Part shown: positions 1 to 9,471 of the stretch, piece by piece | Numbering within the stretch: the stretch's first letter is position 1 | Layout of the letters: the number at the start of each line of letters is the position of its first letter | Source of the DNA: an uncultured Acetatifactor sp. | GTDB taxonomy: Bacteria; Bacillota; Clostridia; Lachnospirales; Lachnospiraceae | Assembly (NCBI GenBank): GCA_947631615.1 | Contig: CANRLX010000007.1 | Location: 1 to 64,000, forward strand | DNA: 64,000 nt | Reading direction: 5' to 3' | Translations under genes and position numbers: made by a program | The notes under the pieces: generated by a model | Told to the model about the DNA's origin: nothing | What the model saw: only the letters and a program-made list of their open reading frames with translations | The model's database searches: none

Positions 1-51
1 GTGGGGATCCCGCTCCGCGTGGGCGTCACCTGCACGGAGCGGGATCCCCAC
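1..51. repeat. Terminal inverted repeat, possible contig-end foldback
   Basis: Bases 1-17 are the exact reverse complement of bases 35-51, separated by 17 bases. A second 10-base complement joins 14-23 with 47-56. The right arm is in-frame coding sequence of the pseudouridine synthase. The left arm occupies the place where the conserved N-terminal part of that protein should be, and encodes something unrelated to it. A foldback artefact at an assembly end explains this best; a real hairpin is the alternative. Confidence 0.75.
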
Positions 52-540
52 GCGGAGCGCAAAATCAAGGATATGATATCCTATCCGGTGCGGCTGACCT
101 ATGCCGGAAGGCTGGACAGGGATTCGGAGGGCCTTCTCCTTCTGACCAACGACGGCGATCTGATCGAAGCGGTCACCCGAGGGGCCAACCGGCACGAAAA
201 AGAATACCTTGTCAGGGTGGACAAAGAAATAACAGATGTTTTTTTACATAAAATGACATCCGGTATTTATTTGAGGGATTTGGACACTACTACCAGGGAG
301 TGTACGGCGCAAAAAATCGGAAAGAACACGTTTCGGATCGTGCTGACCCAGGGGTTAAACCGACAGATCCGGAGGATGTGCAGAGCGTGCGGGTATCAGG
401 TGAGGAATCTGAAGCGGGTGCGGGTGATGAACATTCTCCTGGGAGATTTAAGGCCCGGGCAGTATCGGGAAATCGTGGGGGAGGAGCTTGCAGAACTCTA
501 TCGGGATGCTTTCTCCCAAACGGCCATAAACACAAAATAA
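1..540 (+). CDS. RluF/RsuA-family rRNA pseudouridine synthase, 5'-truncated
   Basis: This is the C-terminal part of a 16S/23S rRNA pseudouridine synthase, which isomerises one uridine in ribosomal RNA. The frame is open from base 1. Family-like sequence begins near base 19 (VGVTCTERDP). The catalytic motif GRLDRDSEGLLLLT gives the conserved Asp of the family, and the C-terminal GLNRQIRRMC motif is typical of RsuA/RluB/RluF enzymes. The stop is TAA at 538-540. The S4 domain and the first part of the catalytic domain lie outside the window. The first six codons are probably not native, because they sit in the inverted repeat. RluF versus RluB or RsuA specificity cannot be fixed from this fragment, although the short GRLD-to-GLNRQIRR spacing fits RluF-like proteins. 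ligA starts 29 bases downstream. Confidence 0.85.
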   Translation: MGIPLRVGVTCTERDPHAERKIKDMISYPVRLTYAGRLDRDSEGLLLLTNDGDLIEAVTRGANRHEKEYLVRVDKEITDVFLHKMTSGIYLRDLDTTTRECTAQKIGKNTFRIVLTQGLNRQIRRMCRACGYQVRNLKRVRVMNILLGDLRPGQYREIVGEELAELYRDAFSQTAINTK

Positions 541-569
541 TGTATTTGACAAGAAGGCGGGGACACAAG

Positions 570-2543
570 ATGCAGTCAGCCAAGGTAGAACGGATCAGGG
601 AGCTGGTGGAGCTTTTAAACAGGGCTTCCCAGGCATATTACGCACAGGACCGTGAGATCATGAGCAACTTTGAGTACGATAAGCGGTACGACGAGCTGGC
701 CGCTTTGGAGCGGGAAACGGGTGTGATTTTATCCAACAGCCCCACGGTGAAGGTGGGATATGAGGCGGTGGACGAGCTGCCAAAGGAGCGTCACGAGAGC
801 CCGATGCTCTCTCTGGGAAAGACCAAGAGCAGGGAGGAGCTTCGGGATTGGCTGCAAGGCAGGTCTGCAATTTTGAGCTGGAAACTGGACGGTTTGACCA
901 TTGTTTTGACCTATCGTGAAGGAAAACTTGCAAAAGCGGTCACCCGGGGAAACGGTGAGATCGGCGAGGTGATCACCAACAACGCTATGACCTTCCAGAA
1001 TCTGCCGGTCAATATCGCTTACCGGGGGGAGCTGATCCTGCGGGGAGAGGCAGTCATCAGCTATTCCGATTTTGAGAAGATCAATCGGGAGATCCCCGAC
1101 GCGGAGGAGAAGTACAAAAACCCCAGGAATCTCTGCAGCGGCTCCGTGAGACAGCTGAACAATGAGATCACCGCCAAAAGGCGGGTGCAGCTTTTTGCGT
1201 TTGCCCTGGTAAAGGCGGAAGGGGTAGACTTCGGCAACTCCAGGGAGAAGCAGTTTCGGTTTTTACAGGAACAGGGCTTCTCTGTGGTGGAGCACAGGCT
1301 GGTGACGGAGGAGAATATCTTGGAGGCGATCTCCGATTTTGAGAAAAAGGTGGAGGACAACGACATCCCCTCGGACGGGCTGGTGCTGACCTACGACGAT
1401 ATCGCCTATGGGGAAGGGCTGGGCAGGACGGCAAAATTCCCCAGACATTCCATCGCCTTCAAATGGGCGGATGAACTGAAGGAGACCACTCTGAGAGAGA
1501 TCGAGTGGAGCGCCAGCCGGACGGGCCTGATCAATCCGGTAGCGATCTTTGAGCCGGTGGAGCTGGAGGGGACTACGGTCAGCCGGGCGTCGGTGCACAA
1601 TATCAGCATCCTTCGGGGGCTGAAGCTTGGGATTGGCGATCGCATCACCGTGTACAAGGCCAATATGATCATCCCCCAGATCGCGGAGAACCTGACGGGG
1701 AGCGACACGGTGGAGATCCCAAAGGTCTGTCCGGTCTGCGGGCAGCCGACCCAGATCCGGCAGATCAACGAGGTGCAGTCTCTGTACTGCGTCAACGGGA
1801 AATGTCCGGCCAAGAGCATCAAAGCGTTCACCCTGTTTGCCAGCCGCGACGCTATGAACATTGACGGACTCTCCGAGGCGACTCTGGAAAAATTTATTGA
1901 CAGAGGTTTTATCCGAGAGTACGCGGATCTCTATCACCTGGACCGCCACCGGCAGAAGATCATCCAGATGGAAGGGTTCGGCGAGAAGTCCTATCGGAAC
2001 CTGGAGGACAGCGTCAACGCATCCCGAAGGACCACCCTTCCCAGATTGATCTATGCGCTGGGCATCGCCAACATCGGCGCGGCAAACGCCAAGATGCTGT
2101 GCCGCCACTTTGACTATGATCTGGAGAGGTTAAAGAGCGCGGACGTGGAGACTCTGAGTGCCATAGAGGGCGTGGGCGAGGTGATCGCCACGGCCTTTGC
2201 AGAGTATATGGGGGATCCGGAGAACCTGAAAAGGCTTGACAGGCTTCTTTCAGAGCTCGATCTGGAGAAGCCCCAGGTGGACGAGGACAGCCAGACTCTG
2301 GCGGGCCTTGTGTTCGTCGTCACCGGCAGCCTGAATCACTACGGCAGCCGCGGGGAGCTGAAGGAGGAGATCGAGAGGCGGGGCGGAAAGGTGACGGGGA
2401 GCGTCACCGGCAAGACTACCTGTCTGATCAACAACGATAGCGCCTCCGGCTCCACGAAGAATAAGAAGGCCAGGGAGCTCCAGGTGCCGGTGCTTACGGA
2501 GGAGGAGTTTCTGGAGCGCTATTTCGGGCGGGAACAGAGCTAA
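570..2543 (+). CDS. ligA: NAD-dependent DNA ligase LigA
   Basis: LigA seals nicks in replication and repair, using NAD+ as adenylate donor. The 657-residue product matches the family length. The adenylated lysine is K105 in KLDG. A four-cysteine zinc finger (CPVCGQ, then YCVNGKC) is followed by helix-hairpin-helix repeats. A C-terminal BRCT domain begins near LAGLVFVVTGSLNHYGSRG. The ATG at 570 was chosen because AAGGCGG lies a suitable distance upstream and the protein then starts with the usual helical Ia domain. The frame is open back to about 300, but that stretch overlaps the previous gene and has no ligase similarity. The spacing SPTVKVG and the SWKLDG form are somewhat divergent from the E. 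coli enzyme, yet all domains are present. Identification is secure. Confidence 0.96.
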   Translation: MQSAKVERIRELVELLNRASQAYYAQDREIMSNFEYDKRYDELAALERETGVILSNSPTVKVGYEAVDELPKERHESPMLSLGKTKSREELRDWLQGRSAILSWKLDGLTIVLTYREGKLAKAVTRGNGEIGEVITNNAMTFQNLPVNIAYRGELILRGEAVISYSDFEKINREIPDAEEKYKNPRNLCSGSVRQLNNEITAKRRVQLFAFALVKAEGVDFGNSREKQFRFLQEQGFSVVEHRLVTEENILEAISDFEKKVEDNDIPSDGLVLTYDDIAYGEGLGRTAKFPRHSIAFKWADELKETTLREIEWSASRTGLINPVAIFEPVELEGTTVSRASVHNISILRGLKLGIGDRITVYKANMIIPQIAENLTGSDTVEIPKVCPVCGQPTQIRQINEVQSLYCVNGKCPAKSIKAFTLFASRDAMNIDGLSEATLEKFIDRGFIREYADLYHLDRHRQKIIQMEGFGEKSYRNLEDSVNASRRTTLPRLIYALGIANIGAANAKMLCRHFDYDLERLKSADVETLSAIEGVGEVIATAFAEYMGDPENLKRLDRLLSELDLEKPQVDEDSQTLAGLVFVVTGSLNHYGSRGELKEEIERRGGKVTGSVTGKTTCLINNDSASGSTKNKKARELQVPVLTEEEFLERYFGREQS

Positions 2544-2605
2544 AGAAAAAGAGGCCCGGAAGGCGCCCGTAAAAGAGAACAGAATTTGAGAAGCGAGGAA
2601 TTGTT

Positions 2606-3514
2606 ATGCCCATCAGAATACAGAGAGATCTGCCGGCGAGAGAAATATTGGAGAATGAAAATATCTTTGTCATGGATGAATTTCGGGCCATGCACCAGGA
2701 TATCCGTCCCCTGCAGGTTTTGATCTTAAATAATATGCCCCTGAAACAGGATACGGAGCTTCAGCTTCTGCGCGCGCTGTCCAACACGCCGATCCAGATC
2801 GATGTGACCTTTGTGCACGCAAAGAGCCATCTGTCCCTGAATACGCCGTCCAGCCACCTGAACAAGTTTTATACCACCATCGACGATATCCGGCAGAACA
2901 AGTACGACGGGATGATCATCACCGGCGCTCCGGTGGAGGACATCGCGTTTGAGGAGGTGGACTACTGGGAGGAGATCTGTGAGATCCTGGATTGGGCGGA
3001 GACGCATGTGACGTCCACGTTACATATCTGCTGGGCGGCCCAGGCGGGATATTACCATTATTACGGCATCAACAAAAGACAGCTCCCCCAAAAGCTCTTC
3101 GGGGTCTACGAGCATCGGGTGGCGAACCGGAAGATCCCGCTGGTCAGAGGCTTCGACGATATCTTCCTGGCGCCCCACAGCAGACATACGGAGACGCCGG
3201 CGGAGGCGATCCATGCCTGTAAGGAGCTGACGGTGCTTGCGGAGTCGCAAACGGCGGGCGTCTTTCTCGCTATCGCGCAGGAGGGGCGAAAGATCTTTGT
3301 GAGCGGCCATCCGGAGTATGACAGATACACGCTGCACAACGAGTACCACAGGGATCTGAACAAGGGCCTGCCGATCCAGGTGCCCTACAACTATTATCCG
3401 GATGACGATCCCAGCCAGAAGCCGCTGCTTCAGTGGCGCTCGCACAGCAACAACCTCTACAGCAACTGGCTCAATTACTACGTGTACCAGATGACGCCCT
3501 ACGATTTGGTTTAA
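2606..3514 (+). CDS. metA: Homoserine O-acyltransferase MetA, predicted acetyl-CoA type
   Basis: The enzyme acylates L-homoserine in the first committed step of methionine synthesis. The 302-residue length and the residues fit the MetA family without gaps: the nucleophile C142 in HICWAAQA, then H235 and E237 in SGHPEYD. Residue 111, in TGAPVEDI, is glutamate. In E. coli this position is glycine and the enzyme uses succinyl-CoA; characterised MetA proteins with Glu111 use acetyl-CoA. Homoserine O-acetyltransferase activity is therefore predicted, despite the usual annotation as a succinyltransferase. The ATG at 2606 follows GCGAGGA. The gene lies 62 bases after ligA, with no SAM riboswitch in the short gap. 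Confidence 0.93.
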   Translation: MPIRIQRDLPAREILENENIFVMDEFRAMHQDIRPLQVLILNNMPLKQDTELQLLRALSNTPIQIDVTFVHAKSHLSLNTPSSHLNKFYTTIDDIRQNKYDGMIITGAPVEDIAFEEVDYWEEICEILDWAETHVTSTLHICWAAQAGYYHYYGINKRQLPQKLFGVYEHRVANRKIPLVRGFDDIFLAPHSRHTETPAEAIHACKELTVLAESQTAGVFLAIAQEGRKIFVSGHPEYDRYTLHNEYHRDLNKGLPIQVPYNYYPDDDPSQKPLLQWRSHSNNLYSNWLNYYVYQMTPYDLV

Positions 3515-3554
3515 AGGAAAACCCCTGGAATTTTTTGCCGCGTGCAGGTATATT

Positions 3555-3583
3555 TTGCCAGTCTTGTCCATATACTGTAGTAT
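3555..3583 (+). promoter_or_regulatory. Candidate sigma-A promoter for the small protein gene
   Basis: TTGCCA (3555-3560) and TAGTAT (3578-3583) are separated by 17 bases. The -10 region lies in a short dyad, TATAC-TGTA-GTATA (3571-3584), and a second dyad GTCCC-A-GGGAC follows. The small gene starts 65 bases downstream. Confidence 0.5.
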
Positions 3584-3647
3584 ACGATAGTGTCCCAGGG
3601 ACGCTGTTGAAATATGAAATCCGAAGAGATGGACAGGAGGTAACCAT

Positions 3648-3887
3648 ATGGCGAGAGGACAGAGAAAGACCATAGAAGAAAAGATCTCGGCCAAGGAGGA
3701 GCTGATCTCCGCGCTGATGACCCGAGTGGAATCGGAGAAGAGGGAGCTTGCGGAATTGTATGACGAAAAGCGGCGCAAGGAGCTGGAGGCGGTCAGCGAT
3801 CTGATCGAGGACGCGGGGCTTGCGCCGGAAGAAGTAGTGGAGATGCTGCAGCAGTACATTGAAAACCGCGCGGAAAACGCTTCCTAA
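3648..3887 (+). CDS. Small charged helical protein of unknown function
   Basis: A 79-residue, highly charged protein. Residues about 8-50 are rich in Glu, Lys, Arg and Leu with heptad-like spacing, so a coiled coil is likely. The C-terminal part (LAPEEVVEMLQQYIE) looks like a short helical cap. There is no signal peptide or membrane segment. A strong AGGAGG lies just ahead of the ATG at 3648. The gene appears to be monocistronic, with its own promoter candidate upstream and a clear terminator downstream, which suggests abundant expression. I do not recognise a named family. H-NS-like or flagellar-type small coiled coils are possible only by general shape. Confidence 0.75.
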   Translation: MARGQRKTIEEKISAKEELISALMTRVESEKRELAELYDEKRRKELEAVSDLIEDAGLAPEEVVEMLQQYIENRAENAS

Positions 3888-3917
3888 GGGGCGTGGAATG
3901 GGTTTTGCAAAAGACAG

Positions 3918-3948
3918 GCGGGCGCCGGAGAAACGGCGCCCGCTTTTT
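3918..3948 (+). terminator. Rho-independent terminator
   Basis: A perfect 10-bp stem (GCGGGCGCCG / CGGCGCCCGC) with a 6-base loop is followed by TTTTT and then a further T-rich tract. It ends the + strand transcript of the small protein gene and sits between convergent genes. On the - strand the following T-run is poor. Confidence 0.93.
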
Positions 3949-3973
3949 GTATTTTTTTACAAAGTATTTTTCC

Positions 3974-6900
3974 TTAAGCCTTCTGCAAAAGATTTTTCTG
4001 GGCAGTGGAAAGCATCAGCTTGATGCGGTTTAGCTGGTTCACCTCGCTGGCGCCGGGATCGTAGTCGATGGCCACGATGTTGGACTCCGGATAAGCCTTG
4101 CGCAGCGCCTTGATCACGCCCTTCCCCACCACATGGTTGGGAAGGCAGCCGAAGGGCTGGGTGCAGACGATGTTGGGGACGTTCTCCCGAATCAGCTCCA
4201 CCATCTCGCCGGTCAGAAACCATCCCTCGCCGGTCTGATTGCCGATGGAGACGATGGGCTCCGCGTAGGAGACGATCCGATAGATGGAGGTGGGCGGGTC
4301 GAAGTGCTCGCTCTCCTCAAACGCCTTTACCGCCGCGCCCCGCAGGATCTTTTCGACAGCCCAGATCCCCAGCCTGGAGAGCCTGGCGGCACGCTTGCTG
4401 GTGCCGAAGTGCTCTGCCTTGTAGATCTGGTTGTAGAAGCAGTACAGCAGAAAGTCGATCAGATCCGGAACCACGGGTTCCGCGCCCTCCGCCTCCAGGA
4501 GCTCCACCAGGTGGTTGTTGCCGGCGGGGGAGAATTTCACCAGGATCTCGCCCACGATGCCCACCCGGGGCTTTTGGATATCCAGGGTGGGAACGGAGTC
4601 AAAGTCCTTTATGATCTGGCGGCACATCCGGTTAAATTTTGAGATCCGGACATGCTTGGCGGTCACAAACTGGATGACCTCCCTGCGCCATTTGTCATGC
4701 AGGGCGTCCACGCTGCCGGGCACGGCCTCGTAGGGCCGCATACGGTAGACGCAGCGCATGAAGATATCGCCGAAGGCGGCGCCCAGGGCGGCGCGCAGCA
4801 TCAGGTCGGCATTCAGCTTAAAGCCGGGATTTTTTTCCATGCCGTTTAGGTTTAAGGAGATCACGGGGATCTGTGCCATATCCGCCTTCTCCAGCGCGCG
4901 GCGGATAAAGCCCACGTAGTTGGTGGCACGGCAGCCGCCGCCGGTCTGGGTCATGATGATGGCGGTCCGGTTCACGTCGTATTTGCCGGACAGAAGCGCC
5001 TCCATGATCTGTCCCACCACCAGCAGGGAGGGATAACATGCGTCGTTGTTTACATATTTCAGTCCCACGTCCACAGAGTGCTTGTTGTCGTTTCCCAGCA
5101 CCTCGAAATTGTAGCCGCAGGCGTTGAAGGCGGGCTGCAGGATCTCAAAGTGGATGGGCGACATCTGGGGGCAGAGGATGGTGTAGCTGCCGCGCATCTC
5201 TTCCGTAAAGGGCTTCTTTTCAATGGCCGCCGAGCGGATGGTGCGCTTCCGTCCCAGCTTTTCGCGGACCCGAAGAGCGGAGAGCAGGGAGCGGATGCGG
5301 ATCCTTGCGGCGCCAAGGTTGTTCACCTCGTCGATCTTTAAACAGGTGTAGATCTTGTCGGAGCCGGACAGGATATCGTTTACCTGGTCCGTGGTCACGG
5401 CGTCCAGGCCGCAGCCGAAGGAGTTTAACTGGATCAGATCCAGATTTTCCACCGTCCTCACGTAGCTTGCGGCGGCGTAGAGACGGGAGTGGTACATCCA
5501 CTGGTCGGACACGATTAACGGCCGCTCCGGCGCGCCCAGGTGGGAGACGGAATCCTCCGTCAAAACGGCGATGTCATAGGAGGTGATCAGCTCGGGGATG
5601 CCGTGGTTGATCTCCGGATCGATGTGATAGGGACGTCCCGCCAGAACGATCCCCCGCTTTCCGGTCTCCTCTAAGTATTTCAGGACCTCCTCGCCCTTTT
5701 TCCTCATATCGTCTCTGGCGCGGGCGAGCTCTTCCCAGCCCGCCCGGCACGCCTCCTCGACCTCCGAGGAGGGGATCTCTGAAAATTCTTTGGTCAGGGC
5801 CTCGGTGACAGTGCCCAGATCCCGGAAGGACAGGAAGGGATTGCGGAAGGTGATCTGGCCCTCGCTGATCTCCTCCACGTTGTTTTTGATGTTCTCCGAG
5901 TAGGAGGTCACGATGGGACAGTTGTAGTGGTTGTTGGCGCCCTTCACCTCGTCGCGCTCATAGAACAGCGCGGGGTAGAAGATAAATTTCACCCCCTGCC
6001 GGATCAGCCAGGTCACGTGGCCGTGGGCCAGCTTGGCCGGATAGCACTCGGACTCGCTGGGAATGGACTCGATCCCCAGCTCGTAGATTTTGCGGGTGGA
6101 GTTGGGGGAGAGCACCACCCGATAGCCGAGGCGGGTAAAAAACACGTGCCAGAAGGGATAGTCCTCGTACATATTCAAAACGCGCGGAATCCCGACCACG
6201 CCCCTGGGCGCCTGATCCGGCGCCAGAGCCTCGTAGGAGAAGATCCGCTTGAGCTTATATTCAAACAGATTAGGAACGTTTTTGGCATTTTTTTGACCGC
6301 CGATGCCGCGCTCGCATCGGTTGCCGGAGATAAATTGACGGCCTCCGGAAAACTTGTTGATGGTCAGCCGGCAGCTGTTGGTGCAGCCGCGGCATTTTGC
6401 CATGCTGGTTTCAAACTGCAGCTCGCAGATCTGATCAAAGGTCAGCATGGTGGTCTCATAGCCCTCCTCGTAGCGCTCCCTGGCGATCAGGGCCGCGCCA
6501 AAGGCGCCCATGATGCCCGCGATGTCAGGGCGGATCGCCTCGCATCCGGCGATCTTCTCAAAGCTTCTGAGCACGGCGTCGTTGTAGAAGGTGCCGCCCT
6601 GCACCACGATGTTTTTGCCGAGCTCCGAGGCATCGGACACCTTGATTACCTTAAAGAGAGCGTTTTTGATCACGGAGTAGGCCAGGCCCGCGGAGATGTC
6701 CGCCACGGACGCCCCCTCCTTCTGGGCCTGCTTCACCTTGGAATTCATGAACACAGTGCATCGGGTCCCCAGGTCGATGGGGTGCTTGGCAAAGAGCGCT
6801 TCTCCGGCAAAGTCCTGCACGGAATAGTTTAAGGACTTGGCGAAGGTCTCGATAAAGGAGCCGCAGCCGGAGGAGCAGGCCTCGTTTAGCTGGACGCTGT

Positions 6901-8221
6901 CCACCGTTTGATTCTTGATCTTGATACACTTCATATCCTGGCCGCCGATGTCCAGGATGCAGTCTACATTCGGATCGAAGAAGGCGGCGGCGTAATAGTG
7001 CGCCACGGTCTCCACCTCGCCGTCGTCCAAAAGAAAGGCGGCCTTTAACAGAGCCTCCCCGTAGCCGGTGGAACAGGAGCGGACGATCCGCACATCCTCC
7101 GGAAGCAGAGAGTAGATCTCCTTGATGGAGTGGATGGCGGTCTTTAAGGGGCTGCCGTCGTTGTTGCTGTAGAAGGAATAGAGCAGGGAGCCGTCCTCGC
7201 CCACCAGAGCGATCTTGGTGGTGGTGGAACCGGCGTCGATGCCGAGGAACGCGTTGCCGTGGTAGGAGGTGAGATCTCCGGTGCCCACGTGGTGCCTGCT
7301 GTGGCGGGCACAGAATTTCCGATAGGAATCCTCGTCCGCAAAGAGGGGCTCCATGCGCTCCACCTCAAACTCCATGTGAATGTCTGAGGAGAGCTTGTTT
7401 ACCATCTCCTCCATGGTGTAGGAGACCTTCGCGTCCGCATTCAGCGCGGAGCCGATGGCGGCGAACAGGTGGGAGTTTTCGGTGTCGATGATGTGCTCCT
7501 CGTCCAGGTTCAGCGTGCGGATAAAGGCGGCCTTCAGCTCGGACAGAAAGTGCAGGGGACCGCCCAGGAACGCCACGTGGCCGCGGATCGGTTTGCCGCA
7601 GGCAAGGCCGCTGATCGTCTGGTTGACCACCGCCTGAAAGATGGATGCCGCCAGATCCTCCTTGGTGGCGCCCTCGTTGATCAGGGGCTGGATATCCGTC
7701 TTGGCGAACACGCCGCAGCGCGCGGCGATGGAATACAGTGACCGGTAATCCTTGGCATACTCGTTTAAACCGGAGGCGTCTGTCTGGAGGAGAGAGGCCA
7801 TCTGGTCGATGAAAGAGCCGGTGCCGCCGGCACAAATCCCGTTCATTCTCTGTTCTACGTTGCCGCCCTCAAAGTAGATGATCTTGGCGTCCTCCCCGCC
7901 GAGCTCTATGGCCACGTCCGTCTTGGGAGCGAGCTCCTTTAGGGAGGTGGCCACCGCGATCACCTCCTGCGTGAAGGGGACCCCCAGGTGATTGGCGAGG
8001 GTGAGCCCTCCGGAGCCGGTGATCATGGGGCGAAGCGTCAGGTTGCCGAGCTTTTTGTATGCGTCCCCCAAAAGGGCCGAGAGGGTCTCCCGAATGTTGG
8101 CGTAGTGACGCCGGTAATCCGAAAACAAAATCGTGTGATCTTCATCCAAAATAGCAATCTTCACTGTGGTAGAGCCGATGTCGATCCCAAGGGCTGCATA
8201 TTTTTGCGAGAAATCCATCAT
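3974..8221 (-). CDS. Giant CoA-dehydratase activase (BadF/HgdC type) with DUF2229 and HgdB-like parts
   Basis: This protein of about 1415 residues belongs to the activators of (R)-2-hydroxyacyl-CoA and benzoyl-CoA type dehydratases. These are ATPases that pass an electron to the dehydratase at very low potential. Two ASKHA ATPase domains come first: the N-terminal one has [10 protein letters not shown] and [11 protein letters not shown], the second has [10 protein letters not shown] and [11 protein letters not shown]. Each carries the cysteine expected to hold a shared [4Fe-4S] cluster. A DUF2229 domain ([18 protein letters not shown]) follows, and then a C-terminal part resembling dehydratase subunits ([24 protein letters not shown]). 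Three in-frame ATGs are possible, at 8230, 8221 and 8218. The one at 8221 has the best spacing to AGAAAGG. No separate dehydratase gene lies nearby, so the substrate is unknown. Confidence 0.88.
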   Translation of the reverse strand: MMDFSQKYAALGIDIGSTTVKIAILDEDHTILFSDYRRHYANIRETLSALLGDAYKKLGNLTLRPMITGSGGLTLANHLGVPFTQEVIAVATSLKELAPKTDVAIELGGEDAKIIYFEGGNVEQRMNGICAGGTGSFIDQMASLLQTDASGLNEYAKDYRSLYSIAARCGVFAKTDIQPLINEGATKEDLAASIFQAVVNQTISGLACGKPIRGHVAFLGGPLHFLSELKAAFIRTLNLDEEHIIDTENSHLFAAIGSALNADAKVSYTMEEMVNKLSSDIHMEFEVERMEPLFADEDSYRKFCARHSRHHVGTGDLTSYHGNAFLGIDAGSTTTKIALVGEDGSLLYSFYSNNDGSPLKTAIHSIKEIYSLLPEDVRIVRSCSTGYGEALLKAAFLLDDGEVETVAHYYAAAFFDPNVDCILDIGGQDMKCIKIKNQTVDSVQLNEACSSGCGSFIETFAKSLNYSVQDFAGEALFAKHPIDLGTRCTVFMNSKVKQAQKEGASVADISAGLAYSVIKNALFKVIKVSDASELGKNIVVQGGTFYNDAVLRSFEKIAGCEAIRPDIAGIMGAFGAALIARERYEEGYETTMLTFDQICELQFETSMAKCRGCTNSCRLTINKFSGGRQFISGNRCERGIGGQKNAKNVPNLFEYKLKRIFSYEALAPDQAPRGVVGIPRVLNMYEDYPFWHVFFTRLGYRVVLSPNSTRKIYELGIESIPSESECYPAKLAHGHVTWLIRQGVKFIFYPALFYERDEVKGANNHYNCPIVTSYSENIKNNVEEISEGQITFRNPFLSFRDLGTVTEALTKEFSEIPSSEVEEACRAGWEELARARDDMRKKGEEVLKYLEETGKRGIVLAGRPYHIDPEINHGIPELITSYDIAVLTEDSVSHLGAPERPLIVSDQWMYHSRLYAAASYVRTVENLDLIQLNSFGCGLDAVTTDQVNDILSGSDKIYTCLKIDEVNNLGAARIRIRSLLSALRVREKLGRKRTIRSAAIEKKPFTEEMRGSYTILCPQMSPIHFEILQPAFNACGYNFEVLGNDNKHSVDVGLKYVNNDACYPSLLVVGQIMEALLSGKYDVNRTAIIMTQTGGGCRATNYVGFIRRALEKADMAQIPVISLNLNGMEKNPGFKLNADLMLRAALGAAFGDIFMRCVYRMRPYEAVPGSVDALHDKWRREVIQFVTAKHVRISKFNRMCRQIIKDFDSVPTLDIQKPRVGIVGEILVKFSPAGNNHLVELLEAEGAEPVVPDLIDFLLYCFYNQIYKAEHFGTSKRAARLSRLGIWAVEKILRGAAVKAFEESEHFDPPTSIYRIVSYAEPIVSIGNQTGEGWFLTGEMVELIRENVPNIVCTQPFGCLPNHVVGKGVIKALRKAYPESNIVAIDYDPGASEVNQLNRIKLMLSTAQKNLLQKA

Positions 8222-8323
8222 GATAACCATACCTTTCTGTGAAAGTGAAATGCAGATTTATCGAAGTATAAAGCAAAGTATAAAATAAATAAATGATAAA
8301 CATAAGAAACGACACACTTTGGT

Positions 8324-8352
8324 ATTATACGACACATATCGCGAAAATGCAA
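8324..8352 (-). promoter_or_regulatory. Sigma-A promoter of the activase gene
   Basis: Read on the - strand, TTGCAT and TATAAT are separated by exactly 17 bases. The expected start of transcription lies about 95 bases ahead of the activase start codon. Confidence 0.82.
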
Positions 8353-8427
8353 TGAAGAAAACCGGTAAAAACTTTATAAAAATTAAGGAAATTTCCATAA
8401 AAAATTCCGGTATTGGAAATTGCTTGG

Positions 8428-8456
8428 TTTACTTATGGGAGGAGGAATGATACAAT
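8428..8456 (+). promoter_or_regulatory. Candidate promoter of the rhomboid-like operon
   Basis: TTTACT (8428-8433) and TACAAT (8451-8456) have 17-base spacing. It is the only reasonable + strand promoter ahead of the gene at 8580. Confidence 0.5.
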
Positions 8457-8483
8457 ATTATGAGTGTTAGGAGTGATTGTCTG

Positions 8484-8521
8484 GGGAGCCGGAGTCGTTA
8501 AAATGTATTCCGGCCGCTCCC
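8484..8521 (+). other. 5'-leader hairpin
   Basis: GGGAG-CCGGA (8484-8493) pairs with TCCGG and CTCCC (8509-8513, 8517-8521), leaving a three-base bulge. There is no T-run, so it is not a terminator. It lies in the leader of the rhomboid-like gene. I recognise no riboswitch class. Confidence 0.45.
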
Positions 8522-8579
8522 TCAACATGACTGAAAGGTGTCGGCGCGCCTTGCAGGCGCTTTTATACGGAGGTGGACT

Positions 8580-9449
8580 ATGAGTAACTTTGAAAAGAAA
8601 TTCGGGAAATACGCGATCCCCAATCTGACGCTGGTATTGATCCTGTTCTATGTGGCGGGCTACATCATACAGCTGATCAACGGAAACTTCCTGCTCTATC
8701 TGTCATTAGACCCTTGGAAGATCCTGCACGGGCAGATCTGGCGTCTGGTGACTTGGCTGATCATACCGCCCTCAACGCTGGATTTATTTACCATCATCAT
8801 GCTGTTTTTCTACTACAGCATTGGCACCACGCTGGAGCGCACCTGGGGGACCTATCGGTACAACGTGTATCTGTTGTCCGGAATGGTCTTTACCGTGGTG
8901 GGCAGCTTTTTGTGTCTGGGATTTTACTACATTTGGAACGGCGGCCCCTCGCCGGTGATGCTTGAGGGGATACAGCTTCCCTTTGACACGTTCATGACGA
9001 TAGGCTCCCTGATGTTCAGCACCTACTACATCAACCTCTCCATATATCTGGCGTTTGCCGCCACCTATCCGGAGGCCAGGGTGCTCCTCATGTTTGTGAT
9101 ACCGGTGAAGATGAAGTGGATGGGAATCCTGGACGGGATCCTGATGCTCTTTATGATGCTTACGGGAGGAGTGTTCACCAAGGTGGCCGTGGGCGCTTCC
9201 CTCTTAAACTTCCTGGTGTTTTACCTGGTCAACATCAAGAGGGTGGTCATGTCGCCCAAGCAGATCAGGCGGAGGACCAAATTCCGAAACGAGGTCAAAA
9301 GAAACAGCGCCGTCACCAGGCACAAGTGCGCTATCTGCGGGAGGACGGACGAGGACTCTCCGGATCTGGAGTTTCGGTTTTGTTCCAAGTGTAACGGAAA
9401 TTATGAGTACTGTCAGTATCATTTGTTTACCCATTCCCATGTAAAGTAG
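8580..9449 (+). CDS. Rhomboid-like membrane protein with C-terminal zinc-ribbon tail
   Basis: A 289-residue protein with about six hydrophobic segments between residues 15 and 220. The start of the membrane part (LHGQIWRLVTWLI) resembles the rhomboid superfamily. The catalytic pair is not apparent: there is no GxSG followed by a membrane His, only a GAS in the last segment. It is therefore probably an inactive, Derlin-like member. The basic linker (KQIRRRTKFRNEVKR) leads to a cysteine/histidine tail, CAICG, FCSKC, YCQYH and THSH, which should bind zinc in the cytoplasm. The ATG at 8580 is preceded by GGAGGT; the upstream extension to 8538 lacks membrane similarity. The sigma-like gene follows after 22 bases, so the two are probably co-transcribed. 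Its partner or cargo is unknown. Confidence 0.75.
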   Translation: MSNFEKKFGKYAIPNLTLVLILFYVAGYIIQLINGNFLLYLSLDPWKILHGQIWRLVTWLIIPPSTLDLFTIIMLFFYYSIGTTLERTWGTYRYNVYLLSGMVFTVVGSFLCLGFYYIWNGGPSPVMLEGIQLPFDTFMTIGSLMFSTYYINLSIYLAFAATYPEARVLLMFVIPVKMKWMGILDGILMLFMMLTGGVFTKVAVGASLLNFLVFYLVNIKRVVMSPKQIRRRTKFRNEVKRNSAVTRHKCAICGRTDEDSPDLEFRFCSKCNGNYEYCQYHLFTHSHVK

Positions 9450-9471
9450 AGAGAAGAAAAAGAGGACGAAT

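Larger units (their letters stand above)
8222..8579. other. Divergent regulatory region
   Basis: This A+T-rich gap between divergent genes holds no ORF or tRNA that I can support. It contains a consensus promoter on the - strand (8324-8352), a weaker + strand promoter (8428-8456) and a leader hairpin (8484-8521). A direct repeat, AAGTATAAA, occurs twice at 8265-8283. The + strand leader is about 115 bases long. Confidence 0.7.

Noticed and set aside
300-569. N-terminal extension of ligA
   Set aside because: The frame overlaps the pseudouridine synthase and has no ligase similarity. The ATG at 570 has a ribosome site and gives the normal length.
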